Below, one piece after another: positions 10,877-20,316 of a stretch of DNA of 64,000 bases (position 1 is its first letter; the number at the start of each line of letters is the position of its first letter). The stretch is from Mansonella perstans (taxonomy: Eukaryota; Nematoda; Chromadorea; Rhabditida; Onchocercidae): assembly GCA_037074765.1 (NCBI GenBank), contig JBAMDO010000205.1, positions 35,213 to 99,212 of the forward strand. The letters are read 5' to 3'. The notes below the pieces were generated by a model, which was not told the DNA's origin, ran no database searches, and was given only the letters and a program-made list of their open reading frames with translations. The position numbers and the translations under genes were made by a program.

Positions 10877-11465
10877 GAAAGTATCTTTTGAAAGAGTTCA
10901 TCAGGAAAGATTTGGTAAAACTGGATGTCGGCGAATTGTTCTAGGACAATTTCTTGCCGTCGTCCGAAAGGATGTGCGATTTTGATTGGTGCCGCAGAGC
11001 GTCAAAAATTGTATATATCATGAACCAAGATGGATCGGCAAATTTAACAATAAGTTCGCCCCTTGAAGCAGATAAATCTCATTGCATCTGCTACAATGTT
11101 GTTGGTGTGGATGTCGGATTCGAAAATCCTACTTTTGCATGTTTAGAAGTTGATTACGAGGAAGTTGATCACGATCCCACTGGACATTTGGCTACCAAAA
11201 TTCCACAAACATTAACATTTTATGAACTGGATCTGGTTTGAACCACGTTGTTCGCAAATATGCTGAGCCTTTAGTTGAATAAGGGAAATATTTTGATTTC
11301 AGTGCTTGGTGGACAAGATGGGCCTAGTGGCGTCATTGTTTGTTGCGAGAATTATCTTGTTTATAAAAATCTGGGTGATCAACCAGATATCAAGTGTCCA
11401 ATACCGCGAAGAAGAAACGAACTAGATGATTGCGATCGTACCGTTATCATTGTTTGTGCCACCAC
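10877..11465 (+). pseudogene. SF3B3 (SAP130) fragment, intronless and broken
   Basis: In shifting frames the plus strand reads FERVHQERFGKTGCRRIVLG, then NQDGSANLTISSPLEA, VVGVDVGFENPTFACLEVDY, LTFYELDL, NHVVRKYAEPL and YKNLGDQPDIKCPIPRRRNE. This follows the N-terminal beta-propeller of splicing factor 3b subunit 3 in order. There are frameshifts near 10975 and 11236 and an in-frame TAA at 11278. No intron interrupts about 590 bases, which suggests a retrocopy, though I cannot see the parent gene. One end is cut by the LTR at 10876. The other runs into a second element's LTR end at about 11466. Confidence 0.85.
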
Positions 11466-11994
11466 AAAAGTTTCCCAACAAAAAATTTTGGTGCCACGAA
11501 CCGGGACCATGTCTGACACCTTACTGTCAACACAAAACCGGCACTACAGAAGTTGGGACACCTCATCGAGGAAACCAAAGGGTTAGACTTAACGCTTCTC
11601 GACCAGCAGCTACCAAACAATGAGTCTCCAAACAATGCGAAGCGAGAAGAAGAATCCTCAATCAAAGAATCAAATTCCTCGAGTTATATATATTGGCATG
11701 ATCGAATAGACCAATGAAAAATGGCTGGAATTTGTCCAGAAAGTTTCGCCGCCGCAGAAGAAGAAGGAAGAGGAAGAGAAATATGCAATGGTAATCAACG
11801 AGAAAGGTATTTTAACTTTATTAAATAGTGGTAGAGAAACGGTCGTAATTCTAAAATTACACCAAGATGAGATTGAAGCAACATTAGAGGAATCAGGTAG
11901 GGCTCAAATAAAATCAATAGCCCCACAACAACCCCAACAACTTGGGGCAACGGTGTCAGAATTAAGTGAAGCTCAAGCTTGGGTTGAGTACAAA
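11466..11994 (+). mobile_element. Third BEL/Pao fragment: LTR end, primer site and gag N-terminus
   Basis: TTTCCCAACA at about 11471 looks like a decayed LTR end. A primer-binding site, TGGTGCCACGAACCGGGA, follows at 11489-11506. A gag start ATG at 11509 begins a broken frame. The gag N-terminal part (KKKEEEEKYAMVINEKGILT at about 11761-11820) parallels the KRKEEEEKYEMFNDKQGILH segment of the other gags but is clearly diverged. It ends before DUF1759 where LTR sequence takes over. Confidence 0.65.
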
Positions 11995-11999
11995 CTTGG

Positions 12000-12562
12000 T
12001 GTTGTGAAAGTTGTGATGAGTTGTGGTTGAGAGAACGGGTTGAATTGAATGTTGTGCAGTCTCAATCTCAAACTTGGGTAATTAAACCATTTATTACAAT
12101 TATTAATGAACGCACGCGAACATAATTAGAAACATTAATAAACGCGAAAAACATAAAAATATAAAAGAACTGGATGATGAGATTGATGAATATCGCCATG
12201 AAGAAAAAACAGTTATAATGGAAGTTTGACAGTCTATTTATAGTATTAGGAGGGGGGTCAAAGACGTGATAAGTTGATCATAATGTGAAATAATAAAGGA
12301 TAAAATAATGATATGATGGGGAGATCATAAGATCAAATAATGAAGGATAGAATAAAGACGTGATAAGTTGATCATAATGTGAAATAATAAAGGATAAAAT
12401 AATGATGTGATGGAGAGATCATAAGATCAAATAATGTCCTTATTATTTATCTACAGCTTGAATTTTTGGATGTAAGACTACAAAAATAAGAAATTAATCT
12501 TACATCATAAAATTAATTATATTTATTTACTTATTGAAACTCGCGGTATAGGTTTCGCGACA
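12000..12562 (-). mobile_element. Solo LTR with exact SL1, inserted into another LTR's SL1
   Basis: Minus-strand LTR running from TGTCGCG at 12562 to ...CAACA at 12000. It is flanked by the 5-bp duplication CTTGG (11995-11999 and 12563-12567). CTTGG is itself part of an SL1 sequence: AAACTTGG before the insertion and CTTGGGTAATTAAACC after it rejoin to an SL1 complement. Inside, a TATAAATAG box lies near 12240, AATAAA at 12090-12095, and a 22-of-22 SL1 at 12067-12088. Confidence 0.8.
12067..12088 (-). other. Exact SL1 spliced leader inside LTR
   Basis: All 22 nt of SL1 are present in the sense orientation of the LTR, one base after AATAAA. It is followed by ATTGAGACTGCACAAC and not by the GT donor that follows SL1 in SL RNA genes. 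Confidence 0.9.
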
Positions 12563-12851
12563 CTTGGGTAATTAAACCTTTTATTATCTAACTTCAAACC
12601 GCTCGTTAAACAAATGCAGAAAGAAAATGTATAAGCGAATGAGGAAACAAGCGAGTGAATAAACGAAAAACAAATAAAGAATGAATCAATGGATGAATGA
12701 AGATCCTTACCTCAGAGAATTGACTATTTATATACCATATTAGAAAAGGAGGGACTAAGCTTAATAGAAAGGTCATAAGATCATAAGATCACAATGATAA
12801 AGGAGTTGGATTAATTATGGTTCACTGTAGAGAAGTTACAACGGCGGTATC
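12563..12851 (-). mobile_element. Interrupted LTR, minus orientation (host of two later insertions)
   Basis: It starts inside an SL1 sequence split by the 12000-12562 LTR, with AATAAA next to it (12580-12585) and a TATATAAATAG box near 12730. At 12851 it is interrupted by another solo LTR. The order of insertion is therefore readable: this LTR first, then the two solos. Confidence 0.65.
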
Positions 12852-13351
12852 TGTCGCGAAAGTCGCGAAAATTAAAATAAATTTTATACAAATTAAATGG
12901 AATGGTTTCCATGATTCATTAGTTATCTCATTCAATTATTTGTCTAATTTGCATTTCTTAGATTTATTTTCCCATCAAATTCAAATGTGTTTTTTTCCCC
13001 AGATCTTTGTGTTCCGGTTATACGTAAATTCCTTTCCTAACAATCACTCCAAATATTCTCATCTCATCCTAATTTTCTCATTACCATACTTATATGTTAA
13101 TTGGGTCTGAACAGTTTCCGGTGTAAACCACTCCTTCTTCTAGACTATATAAACTGTACCCTTCATTCCAAGACATTCTAAGGATTCCAGTCTTGCTCAC
13201 AAGATTCGCTTTATTCGCTATTCTACTGTTTACTATTCACTTTATCTTTCGTTCTGAAATAAAGGGTTCAATTACCCAAGCCGAGGTGTTTCGCACTACA
13301 ACGAACACACTCTGCTCACACACGGTTGCGCTCAACAAAAATTTCCCGACA
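12852..13351 (+). mobile_element. Solo LTR with 5-bp target duplication GTATC
   Basis: It begins TGTCGCGAAAGTCGCG and ends CCCGACA, flanked by GTATC at 12847-12851 and 13352-13356. A TATATAAACTG box lies near 13144. AATAAA at 13258-13263 is followed directly by a diverged SL1 (GGTTCAATTACCCAAG, 13265-13285). It belongs to the same family as the 5765 and 10267 LTRs. Confidence 0.85.
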
Positions 13352-13379
13352 GTATCTTTAATGTGATACAATAACAGAA

Positions 13380-13443
13380 TGTGATTTACATAGGCAAAAA
13401 ATGTCACAACGGATGTGATTTACATAGGCAAAAAATGTCACAA
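13380..13443. repeat. Direct repeat, two 30-base copies
   Basis: TGTGATTTACATAGGCAAAA and the ten bases after it occur at 13380-13409 and again at 13414-13443. Confidence 0.85.
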
Positions 13444-14480
13444 AAATGTTACAAGAAAATTACTAATTTATACTAAGAGCAAAATCACTTCCCCGAATTC
13501 GGTTTTTCCGACATCGGGATACCGCTGCGATTGAATACAGAACTGCTTGCTCCGTAGTTGATTCCACCCTTTTTATAGTAGTATAGACAATGAAGGATTT
13601 GGATCGTTAGAGTTACACAAAGGATCTACTTACGAATACATAAAGAATTACATACTAGTAATTAGGATCATGAGCTTAATCGTTACAAAAGGAGCTTGGT
13701 CTACTACCATAAACATCGCGATTTAGATAATGAGATAATGAACATGGAAGATTTACAGCGTACAATGGGGCTTCGTCAATTAAACATCACTCACTACATG
13801 GTATACAATTATAATCAATACATCAGAAAAACTATTTGAATCATTCAACTAAAATACTGAAAGAAAAATTTGCTTCGGTTTTTTCTGACGATATTGCGTG
13901 TCATGTTTAACAAACTAATCTTTGCACATTATATTCAGATATGTTTATTGTATCATAAACGTAGTCTTTTCACAAAAAATTGAAATTTTTTTGAAAATCA
14001 ATTGTTAAAAATTACTCTTCATAAAAGCAAGATTTTGAATCAAGAATCATAGCATTTAGCATGATGTTATAGAAGCTCATATCTCTCACAACCATCTCCA
14101 AAACAAATTTATTAGTCAGTAGCAAAATCAGCAAATAATAAAAACCAAAAAAACTGCTCAGCATAATGGCAAAAATGGCACGACGTCTATTCAAGATCAT
14201 CAGCTAGTTCATTGGATAGAGCAGTATTGCATCAATTTAAGGACAGAAATTAAAAATATTTTAAGTCGGAGTGCACATGTCGGTTATTAACAATACATTT
14301 ATTAACGATAGATCCATCAGCGGGGATAAAAGTGCTACGCATCACTTTATATTCTCTTATACTGCTCCACAGCATTATGCAATATTTCAATAAAAAAGCT
14401 ATCATACAATGTGGAACTTATGAATGGTTAATCGGTAAATGCATATAGAATTGCAACCATTTGCAAACAAACTAATTATT

Positions 14481-14517
<37 letters not shown>

Positions 14518-14526
14518 AATGGCATT
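13444..14526. other. No gene recognised; poly-T tract at 14482-14513
   Basis: Short open frames only. A 32-base T run precedes the next solo LTR. Confidence 0.6.
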
Positions 14527-15218
14527 TGTCGTGAAAGTTGTGTTGAGTTGAAGATGAGAGGCCGGGTTGGATCGAATGTTGTGAGGTCTAAGATGCGTTA
14601 GGACGATAAGCCGCTTTGTAAACCTTTCTTAAAACGTACGTATGAACGAGTAAGTATAAGACTGTATAAATGTACGAATGTACAGTTTGAGGATCGAGTG
14701 TCTATATATACGACTGTAGAAGAGGCGGGATTAAAAGCTTAATATAAAGATCATAAAGTTAAAGTGATAAAAGAGGGGATTAATTATGATTGACAATAGA
14801 TGATTTACAACAGCAGCGTCTTCGAAGCGATACCAAACTATTTGTCAGAATAAATAAACAAAGATGTTATTGGTGAAAAGATTGACAATTTATAGTGGTG
14901 AAGAGGGGGAATTAATTGCTTAAAACAATTGTTTGGTAGTATAGCGCAGTAGCTGCTGCTTTGTTAGCTTACTGTAGAAAAGAAGATTGACAATAATACA
15001 AATCCTTTGTTGTAGATAAATATCTTAAGTTGCTGTTAATAAAGCATTTTCCTTGTATGAATAGAAAGGATGTGAATTTACATGACAACAAAAAACACGG
15101 AAATAAATCTAAAAATGCAGATCAAACAGATAAAAGAATGAGATAATTGATGAATCATGGAAAGCATTCCATTTTAATTTGTATAAAATTTATTTTAATT
15201 TTCGCGACTTTCGCGATA
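14527..15218 (-). mobile_element. Solo LTR, minus orientation, 5-bp duplication GCATT
   Basis: It runs from CGCGAAAGTCGCG near 15217 (terminal base changed, ...GATA) to TGTCG at 14527 on the plus strand. GCATT flanks both ends (14522-14526 and 15219-15223). It carries a TATATATAG-like box near 14703. I do not find an SL1 match in it, so not every LTR of the group has one. Confidence 0.75.
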
Positions 15219-15390
15219 GCATTAGTCAGTTCGCTAAATAAGACCAAGCAATCAGTGTGCACATCAAGCTCAATAATCTTTATCCGATCTTCCGAGGAAC
15301 CTTAACAGCAACAACATAGATGTTCAAAAAAGAAACAAAAGGACATGAATAAATGAATACGGTACACTTTAAGTATGAAATATAAACAGA

Positions 15391-17262
15391 TTAATGAACA
15401 GTTTTTGGAATACCAAAGAAAAACTCTGCAATCCCTATATAATACACCATTTGTGCGATACCGAAAAGCGGCGCCATTACCAACATTCGACATACCGCAC
15501 CTTTAAATAATGCCCTCGAGCCTTCATGTCGTAATATTTTCCTAGAAAATCATTCTTTTATATAAAAAAAAAAAAATCGGACAAAACATCGAGAAATTTG
15601 GACTCATCAATGGAGGCAGAAACATACATCAGAGCATCATAAATGTTCCGATATTCTGTTTCACCCTCACCACGGTTGATTAGTTGCATGCGTGTTTTGA
15701 TTACTGAAATCTCAAACAGCACAATTACTTAGTTTGCATGGAAATATCAAAGCAGTGTATCTGACTATAAGAGAATGTGGGCATACAGACCTTACGCCCA
15801 GCGGTTTACTCTACAATCTACAATAACTTGCATAGTTGAAGAACGACATGGCGCTTCATTTTTCAAAAAAAAGAAACCTATAAAAGAATCAAAATTCAGG
15901 AAAAAAATCAGAAAGAACTGAATAAATCTTCAAAAGAACTGCAATCATGGATTTATCAAACCACCGTCTAATGGCGTTACGACAAACGAGCTGAAAGCAG
16001 CTGCTGTCAAACCAGCACAAAATGAAGCGTAAAATACAGTGCCTCCGCTTCCATCGCTAGAAGGAGGACCCTAAAACAAACATTGACAAAAAAATTATAA
16101 ATTACTGCATAAAATGAAACTAGAAAATTCCGATGACAAATGAAGACAACAAAAAATTGTTAAAAGAAAGGTAATACTAACCAAACTGTTCAAATATGCA
16201 AATGATGGAAAATATAAGACGGAAAATGAGACATCACGAGCCATCGTTGGAGCGATACCCCTATAGAGACCAAAAATACCTCGTTTTCTTAACAATTCCA
16301 TTGTCAAAGCAATCGCAGATAATTTTTTTGGTTCCATTGGGCCTAAACAATTTTTTCGTTTAATCCTAAGAAGTCAAAACTATTTCAGTTTGTACTTAAA
16401 AAGCAAAATGCTTTCAAAGTGAAAGACTGAAAATGAAAAATTTCTGAACCAAACAAAATAGACCTGCCGTTCTTCCTGCATCTTGCATTTGAATTTTAAG
16501 AAGTTCCATTGGCGTAGTAACAATGATCTGGCACAATCCTGCTCCACCACCAGCTAACATCCCTCTTATTATAGGCAATTGTTCTTGATTTGGTACAGCA
16601 AGGTGGAATCGAAAAAAATCATTTGCAACTAGTTTTATAGCCTTTTCGGGCGTTATAAGTAATAAATTCACTCCAATTCCAGAGTAAATTCTGCGTATTT
16701 TTGCAAAAATAGTTCTTCCGCCATGAAACCATGTTTGCCTTGCACAATCGACTCTTGAAAAAAATTCCGCTTCAAAGAAGATTATCAAAACTCACAAAAT
16801 TCCAAACCCATAAGGAGACAACAGAATTACTTATAGCTAATGTTAATTTAAGCATTGGTGAAACGCATCCTAGAATGCTGTTATCCAGTAATGAAAAAAT
16901 AAAGAATTACAAACAACGAAAAATTAACTCACATTCCTTTATATTGAATTCTTCCGTCAATAGCAACTCTTTGATTTTGTAGACGGGTTTTCACTAAATC
17001 AATTGGAAAGACGCATGCTATGCCTACCATACCAGCGATTCCACCATTTATTACTTTTGGCAGATACCTAAGGAGTTAACCATAGTATTTTTTAAAACTG
17101 AAATTTGTTTAGAATCTGCATAGCAATAGAAGTAGAAAAGGATAACAGACTCATTTCGCAGACACCACATCAAATTTGATAAATTCCAAACTACGCCAGA
17201 AAAAACGATTAAGGAACTTACGCAAAATTTTGCGAAGAATTTGTTATTTTTGCTTTATCCAT
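15391..17262 (-). CDS. Mitochondrial glutamate-type carrier (SLC25A22/A18-like)
   Basis: Seven exons in one phase: 17222-17262, 16933-17067, 16464-16753, 16182-16342, 15965-16070, 15628-15703 and 15391-15541, giving 319 aa. All three mitochondrial-carrier repeats are visible. Repeat one has [12 protein letters not shown], repeat two [19 protein letters not shown], and repeat three VVTPLD joined across an intron to VIKTRMQ. The order and spacing, plus [20 protein letters not shown] and the C-terminal [20 protein letters not shown], match metazoan mitochondrial glutamate carriers, which import glutamate with H+ across the inner membrane. Length fits (about 320 aa). Substrate assignment is by family resemblance. 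Confidence 0.9.
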
Positions 17263-20200
17263 ATTCGAAGACAAGGAGAAAATTAAAATGACTGAAATGA
17301 TGAAGATATAAAGCACGAAGCCACTGCCCTTCTGCAGGAAGCAGTGCTGAAGGTCATTTTTATTTATTTGTCTAATCCTAAGCTTTTATTTTTTTAAGTG
17401 TGTGGCAAGAAGAAAAAAAAAGATTTTGGTAAAGAACTGAAAAATGTTCAAAATAGGGCTGCGAGGAGTAAATAGGTATTCGAACACTTAGACAAAAGCA
17501 AAAGATCGACACTGTATACAGTAAAGCACGTAACGTTTTGCCAAACGAAAAATGATAATATGCATCCTACTTTCTATTCATTTATAAAGTGTAGGAAATC
17601 ACACATCAAAATTGATACCATGAGCTGATTTTACCGAACTGTAATCTTATATCCTGTACTATATTATGTATGAACGATCATCAATACTACTTAAACTATG
17701 TTCCATAATAAATCTAACATGAATTGATGCAATTGTTAGATGACTATATTTTAATTGCACCGGTCCGCTTTTCCGTTCAAACTGTTACTAAAAATTAAAT
17801 GTTGGCATAATACCTATTTTTTAAAGAAGAAGATGGGACAAGTGGGAAGATAGGAAGACCGGAACTGAATTGTATGAGGCTGTTTGAATATGAAATCTAA
17901 CAAACAGATAAATTGCAAATTAAAAGAAAAGCAAAATGCACACACAGTGTTTGCATCAGTTGATTTCACATTATTCGAACATAACGATATGAGATTTCAG
18001 TTAACCCAATTAGTTCAGCTTGTTCGAAATACTTGCTTATACCTGAACAGCATAAGGAATAAAACCAAAAAAGTCAGCAAAAATAACGTGTAAAAGTGCT
18101 TTTAATTTTTCCATCATCAGAAATTTTATAATTATATCAATACTGGAAAATAATATGCTTGTTGAGTACATAATACTTCACTAACCTAATGCTTCACATT
18201 ATCAAAAAAAAAAAAAAAAAAACGAGTCTGTTTTCTCATTAAAAGAAAACAGACTTTGTAACAGCAATCAATTAAAAGATTAAGCAGAACCCTCAATAAT
18301 ATACTTGTATAATTACGAAAATAAAAAAATTGGAAACCATAAAAAATTATACCAAAAAACAAAAAATTTAACAGTATAAATTGCAGTACTTATCAAACCA
18401 TTTAAACGTAGCAGACGTATTTCATATTATCTTGTAAAGAAGATACCTATACGTGTATTAGTTAATCAGTGAAGTACAAAGAACAAAACAAATCCAGCCA
18501 TTCCGAAAATTTTAACATTAAATGCCATCCTTAATTGATGAACAAATAACGTAAACCGACACAGAAAATGCTCCCAGTATTCATTACCGCTGAACAAGGA
18601 AATAATTCAACTGAGTTCGCTAAAATGATGAATGACCATACAAACTTCTTAATGCGCCATCATTATACACACAGCACGAATCAAAATGGTTCACCCATTT
18701 CCCGTCATGCAAAATTTCGCCTTTTGTTTGTCATTTATTCTGGTAAATGTACCAGCTAGCTGTTTATAAACTCTTGATACTTTTCTTCATCTCGACTTAT
18801 ATACGTATTCGCATACGTACACAACCTTCCCTCTTCCCTAGTCAAACGTTACAAAGGCCTCAGAAATTTTTGTTCAAATCAGAACTATTGAACAAAGATC
18901 GTTGGTTTCACTAAAAAAAAAAAAAAAAATCGTCTCACAGGACACAAGTTTTCTATTTCATCTGAGCACAAAAGGCAAATAATTCTTTCATCCAAACATA
19001 TCAACTCAAACAGCTCTGCATTTATTTCGTATGAAATTTATACTTGTACAAGAAAACGGCATTAGCAATTACATCCTAATATACCACAAACTGAAACGGT
19101 GGGATATTTCCACCGAACACCAAAACATTCAAGTACTATATATGATGCCACCGGTTGTACAATGGTTCCTGCATGGAGTTTACGACACCGACTGCATAAC
19201 TACTGACATTTAACTCCTTAGATTATTGAAGAAGCTTTATTTATGGAATAAGTTATATACGGTAAGGTTTCCGTACAACAGTCATGTTATAATTCACAAT
19301 TTTCGAAATATTATTTTACTGATCATTACGAAGCATCAGAAAAGCAACATTTCGGATTAGTGAGATAAAAACCCGTAACGAAACACCGCAATCGTTCAGC
19401 AATATCACACATATATAAGATGAATCAGTGATAATATTCTTCATAATATACAATATACCACTATTTGATAAGTGCTTCAAATACTTCAGTTTGAACTTAA
19501 TTTGCAATGAAACATGTCACATAAATTTTTTTAAATAAAAGTTTCCGAAGCCCATATAAATTCTTTCTTTTCTCTCTTGTTTAATCTCAGCACTTTTAAT
19601 GAAACTTTAATCCAAAGCATTCTCTTAATGAACTTTACACTGAAGAAAAACTAAAGATCAATAAATTGGCGAATATATTATAAAGTAAGCAACAGCAACA
19701 AAGACGTGGGAATACATTTAATATATTTCAACCTATAGACCCAGATTATAAAAGACGAGAGACAAATGAAAACGAAAAGGATTCATTCCCATTAACTAAT
19801 TCATGATAAAAATGACGGTAACCAAAAATTTACACAGAGTAGATACTTTTGCCCAAAACACGTCTATTGAAAATTAATGCTGAAGAAGGGCAAGGCGCAA
19901 ATAACCACGCAAAAGCTCATAAATTATGAGTTATGGTTAAAATTGGTCTGAAGCTAATGGTATTAAATCAAAACGGTTTTATTTTTCATGGTTCACAAGA
20001 ACTTTATCGACGAAACCATAACAATCAAAAATATTACTTCTCGATTTCCGAAGTATTCATCAGTGGTGCTTTGCCAATCTGTCGCACTGTGTGAATAACC
20101 TCTATTTGAAAGTAATGACATAAACTTGTTTTTGCATAGCAAATCTTACATCGAGATTCAATCTACAAAAATTAATGACAATGCTAATGAAAGTTAAACT

Positions 20201-20316
20201 GTTATCGTTGTTAAAAGTATTAAATTTAATGCTGGTCATTTATTTCCAAAACAATGCTTTCATAAGTTACAGATTCGTAACATTTCAAACCTAAACAATT
20301 GCATTTCCATTGATGA
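17263..20316. other. Intergenic, no gene recognised
   Basis: Short frames only on both strands. A hairpin at 18225-18255 has 12-bp perfect arms (AGTCTGTTTTCT and its complement, 7-base loop) and follows an A run at 18204-18222. Confidence 0.55.

Larger units (their letters stand above)
8901..11021 (-). repeat. Right arm of the ~2.1 kb inverted duplication
   Basis: Reverse-complement partner of 5620-7730. Its outer end runs into a longer SF3B3 fragment that continues to 11465. The left arm copies only the first part of that fragment, so the right arm is probably the original and the left the copy. Confidence 0.85.

Noticed and set aside
12067..12088. SL1 RNA gene
   Set aside because: No GT donor after the 22-mer, no Sm site or SL RNA hairpins downstream, and the sequence lies inside an LTR with a 5-bp target duplication.
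13380..13443. CRISPR-like direct repeats
   Set aside because: Only two copies, a 4-base spacer, in eukaryotic DNA.
14200..14240. tRNA-like bases near the LTR cluster (GGATAGAGCAG)
   Set aside because: No cloverleaf or T-arm follows.
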